This document shows, in pieces, positions 1 to 10,840 of a DNA stretch of 64,000 bases. The position numbers and the translations under genes were made by a program. Numbering within the stretch: the first letter of the stretch is position 1; each line of letters opens with the position of its first letter. Where the stretch lies: the NCBI RefSeq assembly GCF_001659605.2, contig NC_035164.2:20864000-20927999 (forward strand). The letters are read 5' to 3'. Origin of the DNA: Manihot esculenta. Its lineage: Eukaryota; Streptophyta; Magnoliopsida; Malpighiales; Euphorbiaceae. The notes beneath the pieces are model-generated. The model ran no database searches. It was not told the origin of the DNA and saw only the letters and a program-made list of their open reading frames with translations.

Positions 1-131
1 CATATTTGAATCTTTCTTACTTTGATTATTTGCTTTACTTTGTTGCTTTTAATTCTAGTTCAATTCATCAATCTCAAAGCCCCCCATTTTATTTTACTTT
101 CAGTTTATTTACTAGGTCTTGATAAGGAAAT
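1..131 (+). repeat. Athila-type LTR fragment (3' portion)
   Basis: The stretch ending in GGTCTTGATAAGGAAA matches the U5-side sequence of the Athila LTRs further right, for example 45180-45300 and 49200-49510. It is cut by the window edge on the left and by the chromovirus LTR at 132 on the right. The last five bases, GAAAT (127-131), are the left copy of the target duplication of that insertion. No coding content. Confidence 0.75.
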
Positions 132-2451
132 TGTAACGACCCCAAAATGGACCATCACCGGCGCTAGGATTCAGGTCGGCTTAAGGCCGCCAGAACCCGT
201 AGCAAGCCTGCTATACTCTCTGTGTACCTGTAAATCTCATACATGATCATACATTTCTGTGAAAATAGAACTCTTTGCTGAACCACGGCTTAACCTGTGC
301 ATGCACAATCTCTGTACTCTATACCCTGTACTCTGTACTCTATATTCCCTGACTAGAGCTTGCTCTAGATGGGTTCCCTCATACCTGTTAAGCCTGGTTT
401 TTCACATACTTAGGAAAACATATACATATACAGATCATGTACATAACAAAAGATTTACATCACAAACCACTAAGTCTAGCACAAGTCTAACTAGAAACAC
501 AACTAGTATATCTCTTTAATATTACATGTCCACTCTAAGCTGTTACAATCTCTTTAATATTACATGTCCACTCTAAGCTGTTACAAAACTCTTCTCTCTT
601 TCTGAACTCTTCTGGACTTCCCCTGTACACTGTACAATGAACCTGCAAGACTGGGGTTAAGGGAGTGGGATGAGCTCTATAGCCCAATGAGTAGAACAGT
701 AAAACAAGTCATTAAAATATGACCTGATGGAATGCATCATAACACAGACAATCCACATCAAGAGTAAACCTGTCACCACATAGTCCCAGTAACCGTGCCA
801 GGCCGTAGACTGGGGTCCTGGTCTTCCTGTCCTATATATGTCTATGTGTATATAACACCTGTACTTACCATTCACCAAGCATAGACTGTTTGCCTATACC
901 CGCCAGGCCGTAGAATGGGGTCCTGGACTTCCTATACCTGCCAGGCCGTAGAATGGGGTCCTGGACTTCCTGTCTAGAACTATTGGATCATTCAGCATTT
1001 ACCCACACCAACAATATAGCTATGCAATGCAACATCTTTGTGAGTTCTAATGCAAGCAACCTATTGCATAAACATGATGCATGAAAGATGCCAAAAGCAG
1101 TTCATGTCTTAATTAAAACGAGTAATAAGTTTAGTTTCACTCACCTCTGGCTGTCTGGACTGACTCTGCAGGTTCTGTAAACTCTGGAGCAGTACTCACT
1201 GCTGCTCTCTCTGGTTCCTCTGGTCTGTATAGATACAGATAAACTCAAATGAGGGACCAAACTAGCTTATGACCAACTCTATTAAACTCCCCAAGAATCC
1301 CCTTAAACTCACTCTAACATCCATGCAAAGCATGCAAAGGAAAGCTGGACAGAACACTTTCGGCGGCAGGTTCGGCGGTCGAAAGTCCTCTCCAGAGACG
1401 AAACTCATGCACTTTCGGCTGCCGAATCTCAATCTTCGGCGGCCGAACCCTTTCGGGGGCAAGTTTCGGAGGCTGAAAGGCACTCCAAAGACGAAAGTCT
1501 CTAACCTTCGGCGGCACCTTCGGCGGCCGAATCCCCCAAACTGAGCCGAACTTCAAAACGCTCGGGGGCAAGCTATGGCAGCCAAAGCCACCAGGCAAGA
1601 GGTTCGGCGGCCGAATACACCTTCGGCTGCCGAACCTGAGTTCATCCAGAACTCAGCCCCGATGGCAACCTAGCTCCTCCATCCCTTCAACCTCTCAAAA
1701 CATGCATACTTCAACTCCTCAACACACATATACGCAAGTATATGTACAAAGGGGTCCAAACTATCTAAAAACCCCAACAAACATATCAAACATAACACAT
1801 AATCATGTGTACATGCATAAATCATCAAAAACCACCTTTGTCACCTAAACATGCATCTTTACCCAAACCTCTATAACACTTCTGTAAAACATTAAAACAA
1901 GTTCAAGATCTTCACTTACCTCTTGTTTGTAAACAAGAAAAATGGATCAACTCCTCTTCAAAATCATTAAACCTCCAAACTTGGTTTTTACCTTCAAAAC
2001 CCTCAAAACCTTTGAAAACCAACAAAACTCTGCATGAGCAGCTAAAAACTTTGTAGATGTGTCATGAGAGACGTGGCCTAACCTCTGGCAATGATCTGGA
2101 GGCAACACCTGTCCAAATCACTGACTAAGGAATGCACAATAGCTGGCTGGCCAACTCAACTTCGGCTGCCGAATCGCATGCAAAACCATGCAACATTCGG
2201 GGGCCGAACTTGAACTTCGGAAGCCGAACATTGGGCACTTTCGGCGGCCGAACTTACCTTCGGCGGCCGAACCTGGCAAAAGTCCCCATAGCCTTTTCTC
2301 CTCAAAACTTAAATCATTTTAACGTAAAAACCGTAAAACATAACATAATATTTTAGAAAAAACATAAATCCTACCCTTCTATAGAAGTCCAACATCCCGG
2401 ATTCCACCGAACGACAGGAATTCCGGTGCTGGATTCTCGCCGGGTATTACA
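132..2451 (-). mobile_element. Solo LTR of a Tekay-type chromovirus
   Basis: A 2320-bp LTR begins TGTAACGACCCC and ends CCGGGTATTACA (plus-strand reading of a minus-oriented LTR). It is flanked by GAAAT at 127-131 and 2452-2456, a 5-bp target duplication. There is no primer site, polypurine tract or coding region, so it is a solo LTR, normally produced by recombination between the two LTRs of an element. It is colinear with the LTRs of the chromoviruses at 25014-44154 and 56772-60384. It carries a cluster of TTCGGCNGCCGAA-like motifs (about 1360-1630 and 2155-2275). Short reading frames inside it are by-products of these repeats, not genes. Confidence 0.92.
798..975. repeat. 38-bp repeats with CCAGG/CCTGG inverted arms inside the LTR
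   Basis: Copies of a CCAGGCCGTAGA...GGGGTCCTGG unit occur at about 798, 902 and 940, the last two spaced by exactly 38 bp. Each copy has complementary CCAGG and CCTGG arms about 14 bases apart and could fold as a small hairpin. The same block is in every chromovirus LTR of the window (for example 25640-25830, 28180-28340, 35500-35650, 42510-42710), so it belongs to the LTR. Function unknown. Confidence 0.75.
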
Positions 2452-2722
2452 GAAATGCTTAAGGAGGGATATGGTGGTGAGAAGCGTCTTCCACTTCCAT
2501 AACTAATTTATTAAATCGAATAAAGGAATCTTTATGTCAATGTTTAATCCCAACAACTGAAATCTCAAAACCCCTCCTTTTTATTTTACTTTCAGTTTAT
2601 TTACTTGGTCTTGATAAGGAAAATAGGTAAATATCAATTCCCTGTGGATTCGATCATTTTGCCACTATCTACAGTTGTAAAATTATTGATAATTTTGACT
2701 GGCTTCAACAACTGCACAGTCA
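2452..2722 (+). repeat. Athila-type LTR fragment ending at its 3' terminus
   Basis: The sequence runs from TGCTTAAGGAGG through the conserved CCTGTGGATTCGATC and CACTATCTACAGTTG blocks to a terminus CACAGTCA, as in the other Athila LTRs. About 250 bp of the usual LTR interior is missing around 2560. It repeats sequence already present at 70-130, so the two flanks of the solo LTR are not simply the two halves of one target LTR. No primer site follows, so this is an isolated remnant. Confidence 0.7.
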
Positions 2723-3341
2723 ATGATCATTTATACTAAGTATTTTGTTCTCGAAAGGAGCAATATAACATGGTAAGCAAGTAAAGTGAGGAAGTTTTGT
2801 CTTATACATAGGAGAAATTAGTCTTCTTATCACCAATAAAAAAGAAAAATCAAAATGAAAAAAGAAAAAGAAAAGATAAGAATAGAAAAGAACAAAAGAA
2901 TAAAAAAAGAAAAAGAGAAGAGGTTCACAAAGTTGAAAACCCAAAGGGGCAGCTTAGGTAAAAATTACAACACAAAACCTACTGAATTGAAAAAAAAAAG
3001 GTGGGTTAAGTAGAAGATGGATCAACTGTATCAGCAAAAAGATAAAGCACAACTTTGAGATTAAGTAGTAAGACGAAGGACTTGGCAATCTTTACCAGAC
3101 TATTGTTTTGAGTTCTTTTTTTCACCCTCATTCAAGGCTTTAGGAAGTCCTTTCTCGAGAAATAATGACTATGATGGACAATTGCTCAAATAATGAGGTA
3201 GAAGATGAGAATGCCAAGAGGGATGCTCCTAGTTCAAATTTAGAACTTGCATTTATACATTTGCATTCATCATATTTCATTACCCATAAAAAAATTATTC
3301 TTGTCAACATGATTTAATAAAAAATTAAAAAATAGATTGAA
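2723..3341. other. Spacer without recognised gene, A/G-rich low-complexity tract
   Basis: No reading frame with recognisable protein similarity. A purine-rich run of A and G at about 2836-2925 produces a Phe-rich frame on the minus strand that is low complexity. The rest is AT-rich and probably decayed repeat, but I cannot assign a family. Confidence 0.5.
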
Positions 3342-3710
3342 TAGGCATATAAATAAGTTTGAACACATGCTTGAACAATTATTAATACAAGATTGACATT
3401 AGATACATGCTTGAGTGGGTATGGAAATGAGATTGAAGATATACTTGAATAAGTATAAACATAAGACTGAATTTCGGCACATGCTTGAGTGAGCATAGAA
3501 ATGAGATAGAAGATATGATTGAATAAGCATTAACATAAGTCTAGGTTTTGTATACATGCCTGAATGAGCATGGACATAAGATTGAGTTTGAATACATACT
3601 TGAACGATCATGGATAAAAGATTGAGTTAGATTGAGTTTGAATACATACTTGAACGAGCATGGATAAAAGATTGAGTTTGAATACATGCTTGAGTAAGCA
3701 TGAAGTTCGA
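3342..3710. repeat. Degenerate tandem repeat of about 40 bp
   Basis: Diverged units of the form TTTGAATACATACTTGAACG...CATGG...AAAGATTGAG recur about every 40-45 bp. The best-conserved pair lies at about 3580-3690. Stop codons and variable spacing make a coding role unlikely. Confidence 0.7.
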
Positions 3711-4970
3711 TTTCTAATAATAAATTTCTTCATATTAAAAAAATTAATCCTTTAATTCTTTTTTTTTTTATTTGTGTGATTCAAGGGTTTGAAAAACTTT
3801 TTCTTAATCAACAAAAAAGACTTTTTCGATTAGGAGAAGAAGGGCTTGTAGTTTTGATAGTCATGCAACTTGGTTGAAAGTTTTGTAAGGCTGATAACTT
3901 CTACTCTTGACAGAGCTTTTGTAGCTTAAGACTTGATATACTTGGTCTCTTTTGAAAAGTAGGGCCTTTTTATTTATAGAAGATTTAGGAGAGGATTCCA
4001 ATTGTCGATTTATAGGTACCATCATTTTATTGATTAACTTGTTTTTTTTTATTGAGTGACATGCTATTTTTTAATTCGACAATTTATGTCAAAAATATTT
4101 AATACGATTATTTAGTAAAATTAATTTAATTAAAAATAAATAAATAAAATTTGTGAACCTTTGACACATATATGGCATTGTATAATTGAAATTTAAATGT
4201 GTCTTGAAAATTTTGAGATTTGAGCATAATATTTTCAAGAAAATATTTTAGTTTATTTTTTAAAAATATTGGTCTCAATTTATTTATGATTAAAATAATT
4301 TATGCATATAATTTTCCTACACTGTTTCTAAATAGAAGTATTTTCTCTATTTAAGAATTTTTTAATTAATAAAAAATATTGATTTTTCTTTTAGCATGAG
4401 AATTTATATTCAAATAGAAATTTTAATTCTATATTATTTAGGAAACATTAAAATTTTAATATGATGATATACATACAAATAGAAATTTAATCTTACATAA
4501 TTTAGGACACATGAAAAATTAATTTCTATATCTAGAATTGTTTTTTTTTCCATAGTAATATTCACAATCTCTACAGAAGTTTGAATTGCCGTAGTATGAG
4601 TTTGAGGGATTAACTGGAGAAATAGCTAATCTTCTAATTCTTCGTCAACAAATTGCAACTGAGGTGTGAAAGCAACTTCACTCACATGCCACCGTCGCCT
4701 CTTGTAATTTTCTTCAGGTGTTGTTCATCTTTTTTTAAAAAAATTTATTTTGATGCACATATTGTTGTGTTCAAGTGGCTAGGAAATTGTTTAGTCTATT
4801 TATCAAAATGACTGTTAATCAACTCATTTTATCTTTAGTCAAAAATAATAAATAGTATAGATATTTAAATGTATAGGGACCAAATGATATATATAATTAA
4901 AATTACATGAATAAATGATATAAATATTCAAGACATGTTAATGAGTTTATAAAGACTAAAAAATTTATTT
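3711..4970. other. AT-rich spacer, nothing recognised
   Basis: Strongly AT-rich sequence with poly-T runs and no long reading frame. The text AGGGACCAAATGAT near 4877 resembles AGGGACTGAATGGT near 18372 beyond the Tat element. The two may be parts of one older repeat split by that insertion, but I cannot name it. Confidence 0.4.
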
Positions 4971-4975
4971 TACAA

Positions 4976-5549
4976 TGATAATCTGGGATCCAGAAAAATA
5001 GGGTTTTATAGAGATTTTTTGAATAATGAAAAACTTGCCCCCTTAGGGACCGTTCACCCCTCTTTATTCCTTTCCTTTCGTCTGTTATTGACGTACAACA
5101 GAGCTCTTGTCATTAGACCACGTGTCCCTGCCACATGGATACGGAGATATGAGGATATCGGATCCCTGCTCCATGCGTAACAACCTCTGATTCTGTGTGT
5201 GCGCGTGCCAAGGGACCCGCAAGATGAACGGATGGGTCTTACTCTGGGTTCCAGGTTGGGCCGGCCAGGCTGGGCCGGGTGAAGGGGACAAGATTGGGCT
5301 GAAGAGGGGCTCCCCTGCGGAGCTGGAGAATGGGCCATCCCGGTTGAGGCGTGTCAGGAGGGAGCCCGGCCTTACCATTTGAACGAACCAGACCTTGCTC
5401 ATACTAAGGGCTCGAAGACGTCCGAGTAATGGGCCGATATCATGGGCCTCGTCTCTGATTCGGACGAAGAAATCTCGCGGTCATTAATTGTATGGGCCGA
5501 TATCGTGGGCCTCGTCTCTGATTCGGACGAAGAAATCTCGCGGTCATCA
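4976..5549 (-). repeat. 3' LTR of the Tat element
   Basis: 574 bp with TG...CA ends, next to TSD TACAA (4971-4975). On the plus strand it starts TGATAATCTGGG and ends GCGGTCATCA. The right-hand 120 bp (the U3 start in element orientation) is a 63-bp direct duplication, with GGGCCGATAT at 5431 and 5494. Reading frames at 5054-5402 in this LTR recur in the other copy and are not genes. Confidence 0.95.
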
Positions 5550-5567
5550 ATTGCCCCTTTACCCTCT
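5550..5567 (-). other. Polypurine tract of the Tat element
   Basis: Directly next to the 3' LTR. The minus strand reads GAGGGTAAAGGGGCAAT immediately before the LTR start TGATGACC. This is the position and composition expected for the primer of plus-strand DNA synthesis. A variant copy exists internally at about 9613-9630. Confidence 0.8.
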
Positions 5568-5802
5568 CGGCAGTTATTATCTGACTGTAGAGGGGGTAAA
5601 TACCGAGGACCATCATGACCGCGCCGCCCAAGGACAGTTTCTTTTAAGACACTTGGACGCCCTTCTGTCTTGTTACCGTTTCGAATTTTGAACTCTTTTT
5701 GCCTTCCCGGAGCATTTGCCATCTTTGATTCCTTACGCTACTTGCCTACTTCGTCTTATAGCTTCGGCCATTGTTAAGGTATGCTTTTCTTCTTCACTCC
5801 CC

Positions 5803-8800
5803 ATGGATGGCCCCAGAATTCCCGATGTTCTCAGGATCAAGTCTAACGTTACCTCATCTTCCCTAAAAAATTTTTTCTCTCGAGAGTATTTAGATACCCC
5901 CCTTTTTCGCATTCGAGCTCCCCTCCCGTATGAAAGGATCGTTCTTCCTGATCCTCCTCCCTCTGGCTTAATTGATCCTCATGAGGGTCTTAGCTTGGTA
6001 TTCTTTGCTAAACAGAGGGAGTATGGTTTAACCTTTCCTTTTTCGCCTTTCTTTACCCAGGTTTTCCGACACTTTCGTATAACCCCTCGGATGTTGGTCC
6101 CCAATTCCATTCTGTTCATGTCCTCTTTTGAATCTGTGTGTCTGAGTTGGGGATTTACACCCACGATGTCTTTGTTTATGTCCTTCTTTCGATTGGTCAG
6201 GGGGATCCAAGGTTTTTATTATTTTTCCCCTCGTGGGAAGCTTTCAATTTTCTCGGGTCACAAAGACTCAATAAAGGGCTGGATGGAGGGCTTTGCAGTA
6301 GTGGAGCTTAAGAGGGAGTCCGGACTTGTCTGGGACTTAGAGCTCTCATGGGAGGAGGTTCCACTGGACTGCAATGACCTACTCCAGCTAAGCCTCACTG
6401 AGCAGGTCGGGTTCATTCGACTGACTTCTGTCGAAATGAAGTATGATGTCGAGAAGTGTATGTTTATTTCTAATCTCCGTGATATCAAAGACGCGGGTAC
6501 TTGACTCTTCTCAGTAGCGCTGCTCTGCTTTTGATTTGTGTGACTGGTTACCTGATTTTGTGTTGATTTTTGGATTTTTATAGCTTTCTAGGTGAAGATG
6601 GACCAAATCAAGCCCCCAAAGAATTTTTGTCTGTCTTGAGAAAGCATGAACGCCGCGCTGGACATTCTGCGTGCAGGAGGACGCGTTTCCGAGGCTACCG
6701 AGGAGGTGGCTCGGGTCATTGCTTCTACCACAATGAGCCGACCTCCCAGGTTGACCTCCAAGGGTACTAGACCTCCCAAGCCCTCCCGAAGCGGCCAAGA
6801 GAGCTCGGCTCCTTTCCCTTTTTAAGCCTCCAGGCCTCAGCGAACTGACAATACACAAGCTGCGGGGGATTCGGAGATTGCTGCCAAATTGGCTGAAGGT
6901 CCCGGACTTGTGAGGACGGATGATCTTCATTCTTCTGCCGATGTTTCAGTGGAGCTTTTGGAAACTGTCCCCATTGATGAGGTGGGCCCTGAGGACAAAA
7001 ATGAGGCGAATTCGAAAGGACAGGATGCTCAAAAAATTCCTTCCGAGGTCGTCCCCATAAAGGAGGCTGTAACTGGGCCTACAGAGGTGGCCCCTCTACA
7101 GGGGTCGATGGTTGTTCCTCAAGGCGTGGCCAAAGGGATCGGGAGCAAGCGTCCCTCCCCTGCCGAAGAACTCGGCCCGACTCCCTCTTTGAAGAAAACC
7201 TGAACCTCCGGGAGCCCTGCCCCTCCCTTGCCTCCTTTGGAGAAAACCAAGGCTTCCGTGGTGCCTCTGCTATCTGCCCCGGATAATGATATATTAAATG
7301 CAGAAGACATCACGCAACAGTCTCCAGCAGGTGTCGTGGCAGAGATTTTGCGAGAGCGAATGTTCGGAGGAATCACAGATGCTTCAGACTCTCGTCTGCT
7401 GGCCTTGACTGGTCATTTAGCGGGCTTTACACGGGAGCAAGCAACCTTCCGTTCCTTACCACGAGAGGAGCTCGGAGAGAAGATCAGGGAGATGCTCCTG
7501 ATGGTAAATTGTCCCTTTTGCTCTAACTTTGATTCTTTTAATTTCTTTATCCTTATGGACATTTTCTTTTCGCATTAGGCACTGGGCCTTTCCATGGAGG
7601 CAGATGCTCGTGACCTCTCTCTACGAGAGTCTGTCGACCGTAGGATTGAGGAGGCTCATCGAGATGAAAACCTATCTGCAACCATTGATGCCCGGGGCAA
7701 CCTCGCTGCAGCCTAAGAGCATACTGCGTCTCTCCAGACGGAACTGTATGCTGCCTATGAGGCCTTAAAGAGGGCCGACGAGAAGACAGCTGATGCAGAG
7801 GAGTATGCCAAGTCCATGGAGGCAGAGTTGTTTAACACCCGAAGACTTCTTGAGGAATCTAATGAGAGGGCAGCTGCGGTTGAGGCTCGTTGCGATGGGG
7901 TTTTGAAGCAGCTGTCTTCTGCAGTAAAGGGCCTTCGCGAGAGGGATGAGGCTATAAGCCAGAAGGAGGAGATTCAGCGTCAGCTAGAGCAGCTGAAGGT
8001 AAAATTGGACTCCACATTGGCTCTGAAGGACGAGGCCTTAGCCCGCATCGTAGTTTTGAGGCAAGAGCTGAGTGGGCAAGCTGATAGCATCAAGGGTTTA
8101 ACTTCGGCAGCAGAAGAGTTTAAACTTCAGAATCAACAACTATGACAACAAGTCAAGGACCTAGAGACGAGGTGCTCAGCCCTGTCTGAAGAGGCCAAAT
8201 TAGCCGAGGATAAGGTCCGGCTGGAGATTGAAAAGCACTTGAAGGAGTATAAGGAGTCCCCTGAATTGAAGAAAGAGATCCAGCAGGCCTGTGAAGCTTA
8301 CCTCCAAAATTACAAGGATTCTTCTGAGCTAAGAACCGAGATAGCCGAGGCCTGCGAGAGGCGACTTGCGGATTATAAAGCCTCGGATGAGATGAAAGAG
8401 GCCATATGGTATAAGGGTCTCCGCATGTTCGTCTCCGGCTTCAACCGAGGTTTAAGAGAGGCCAGGCATAATCCATCTGTCCCCTTGACCGTACTCCGAG
8501 CCAAAGAAGAGGATTCCGATGGTGAGATTGTGATCTACGGGGAGGATGATATGCCTTTGCCCAAAGGGACTTCTCTTGCTAAAGTTGGGCCTTCTGAGGC
8601 AGGATCCGAGCTGGATACAGAGGATGTGGAAGTCCTCAACCCTGAGGGAGGCGATGCCGAGCCTCAGAAGGAAGGTATAGGACTAGGAAGGGGAGGTGTT
8701 GGACCTCCAGGGCTGGAGATCGTTCCTTTTGTAAATGCCGGGGAGTCTGAGCGAGAGGAGGTCGGACCTCCCCTGGGTAGCAATGTAGACAACGTAATCG

Positions 8801-8907
8801 CAGATAGTGTAAATAGAGTGAGGGATAATATAGATACTAATATAACTGAGGGTGATGCCCCTAAGCATGTGAGTCCTTTGAGGACAATCTTTCCTTCCAC
8901 AGAGTAG
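5803..8907 (+). pseudogene. Antisense gene of the Tat element (Transposase_28-like domain plus coiled coil), decayed
   Basis: Runs opposite to gag-pol, between integrase and the 3' LTR. ATG at 5803. The first exon (to about 6496) resembles the plant 'putative gypsy type transposon' family (PF04195), with a conserved stretch FPFSPFFTQVFRHF. A GT...AG intron is likely at about 6497-6591; its acceptor and the frame just after it are uncertain. A second clear intron is 7504-7578, keeping the frame. The last exon (7579-8907) is rich in Glu, Lys, Ala and Leu and looks like a long coiled coil, then an acidic tail ending in TAG. In-frame stops at 6823, 7201, 7714 and 8143, and probably 6640, break it; each fits one C-to-T change (CAA or CGA). 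If open it would encode roughly 950-980 residues. Function of this family is not known to me. Confidence 0.75.
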
Positions 8908-9479
8908 AAATAGACTGTAATTGTTTTTCCCTTTAATGATATTTTAGTTTTCCAAGTGTATGGGTGCTTTGAGTTATTTTACTTGTTATTCCTTTATTTA
9001 TGATTTTCTTCTCCTCCTGGGGCATTCTCCCTGCAGGCCTTTTCCGAGCTGGACTAGCCTTATCCGTGAGCTAGGTTTTCAATGGCGGGCTGAATTTCCC
9101 ACAGGCCTTTATGGTTTTATTTATGACTTCCTCATGATAGTAAATCTGATCATGTACCTCTTAAGGGGATAAGCAGGCTGACTTTCTGCTCTGAACTCCG
9201 TTCTACTATGGACCGAGGTTAGGACCTTGTCTGGCCGAGTCATGGGATTTTCCCTCGGCTTCACGAGGCTCTGTATCCTTCTATTTGTTTGTCAGACCTT
9301 CCGAGCTCGTTTATGAGTTTAATCCACAAGCGAGGACGGTTTGTCGTTACTTGGCGGTCTTCGGGTTATTACTCTCTCTTGGGCCCCACTGCCTTTTCGG
9401 TAGTTGTTTCATGAGTGGCGAGGGGGTAAACCCTTGAAGTCTCTATACACCTCAGGTCAGCACTCCAAGTCTAGAATAT
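8908..9479. other. Tat 3' region, non-coding, after the antisense gene
   Basis: Starts with a plausible 3' end for the antisense transcript (TTTAATGATATTTTAG near 8932). It then holds a CCGAGCTGGACTAGCC block (9044-9060) that recurs at about 10782. No long frame with recognisable similarity. Confidence 0.55.
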
Positions 9480-10840
9480 GCTGACACGTCCTTGATGATG
9501 TGAATGGGCTGGGCCTTGGTGATGCAGGATGCTTAAAGGTTTCTAAGCAATGGCCTGGCGTCATGGGCCGGGGCCCTGTTTGAGGCGAAGAAACCCAGCG
9601 GTCATCATCGATTGCCCCTCTACCTTCCTGTCAATTATTACCTGACTGTGCAGGTTTCCAGAATCATTATGACCGCGTTTGTTCACGTTCAGCTTTCCCC
9701 AAAAATTCTTTTCATCTTATTGTCGCCTCACTTTTCGAGTTTTCTCTATTCCTTTCTATCTTCAGCTTTCCCCTGTTCTTCGTGTACATTGTCATCTCTA
9801 TTTTCTTATCTTTTTTCTGCGGGATGTGTAGTCTTTCTCTTTTCGTGAATAGCTTTTAAGAATCCTACTGCCGCTGGCCTAGTGCCTAGCATCACCCTGC
9901 TCAGAATTACAGCTTTACTTTTGGGATATATATGCTGGTATCCTTCCCTTACCTCCTGGAGTTCTTTAGTAATTCAGATTGGCTTTTCAATTGAGGACCT
10001 CTGGTCTCACCTTCCTCATGTCTTCTTTTTATACTATTTGCCTAAGCGAGGCTTTCATGTCTTCAAGGTGTCCCTTCAGTGTTCCACAAGCGGTTGAAGT
10101 TGTATTATGCAGATCGTCAGGCCGGCCCCCTCCCCTTGCTTCCTTCGGGAAGGAGGAGAAGACTTTTGTGGTGCTAACATTCACTTGTTCCATTGCCCTT
10201 CAGAATATCTCACCAATTTTCTGGTGTTGCCTTCACTTGTTCCATTGCCCTTCAGAATACCTTGCCGATTTTTTGTTGGCGCTTCGGGCAGGTGGATGGG
10301 TAATGATGCCGATCTCCCTGGGACTTTAACTCGAAGACTTATGTTTTTCATGAGATCGGCATATCAGATCTCAGCTCGTTCGTATGTATCGTGAATCACA
10401 CCTCAAGACGGAGCTCAGCCAGCTTACGAAGTTGATTTTCCGAACTATAAGAATTCCTCTGAATCGAAAGCTAAGATAGTGGGGTAGGCGATAGTGATGT
10501 AAACGTAGATGATGATGTATCTGGGCATGTAAATCCTTTAAGGATAGCCTTTTATCCCGTAGTGTTGGTATTTGTGACATGCTGTAATGTGTTTTTCTTT
10601 TAATGAAATTTTTGTTTTGCGTTCATACTCGAACTATTCTTTCTTTATCATAAATGAAGTACTTAGATTGCTTGCTCCGTAACTTTTCTCGAGGGATCTG
10701 CTGTATTGCTTTCTCCTTCTTGCCCCTTTAATCGTTCAGAACTAGAGTTCATTCAGTCAACTGAGCTTTTGACTTACTTTTTTCCGAGCTGGACTAGCCG
10801 TACTCGTGAGCTCTGTCGCAATGATGGACAAGGTTGATCT
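9480..10840 (+). repeat. Degenerate second copy of the Tat 3' module (LTR start, polypurine tract, antisense-gene tail)
   Basis: About 9548-9680 resembles 5425-5660. It has an LTR-start-like stub, GCGGTCATCATCG, a second polypurine-like ATTGCCCCTCTACC and then the ATTATTACCTGACTGT and TCATTATGACCGCG blocks. About 10430-10620 resembles the end of the antisense gene (8305-8350 and 8865-8950): the AAG-ATTCCTCTGAA block, then CATGTAAATCCTTTAAGGA and a TTTAATGA end. CCGAGCTGGACTAGCC at about 10782 matches 9044. The copy is much shorter than the first, so most of the coding part has been lost. It is in the same order and orientation as the first copy, so this is an old direct duplication. Confidence 0.65.

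Noticed and set aside
1262..1598. Overlapping frames on both strands with Arg/Pro-rich peptides
   Set aside because: They lie in the TTCGGC/GCCGAA motif cluster of a solo LTR and recur in every chromovirus LTR (26113-26739, 43286-43616). They are composition artefacts.
2720..2944. Phe/Tyr-rich frame on the minus strand
   Set aside because: Low-complexity A/G tract, no domain.
3342..3710. CRISPR-like array
   Set aside because: Repeats are direct and degenerate without unique spacers or cas genes, and the genome is clearly plant nuclear.
5054..5402. Frames of 94 and 105 residues in the Tat LTR
   Set aside because: The same frames appear in the other LTR (17806-18130) and show no domain. An LTR without coding function explains them.
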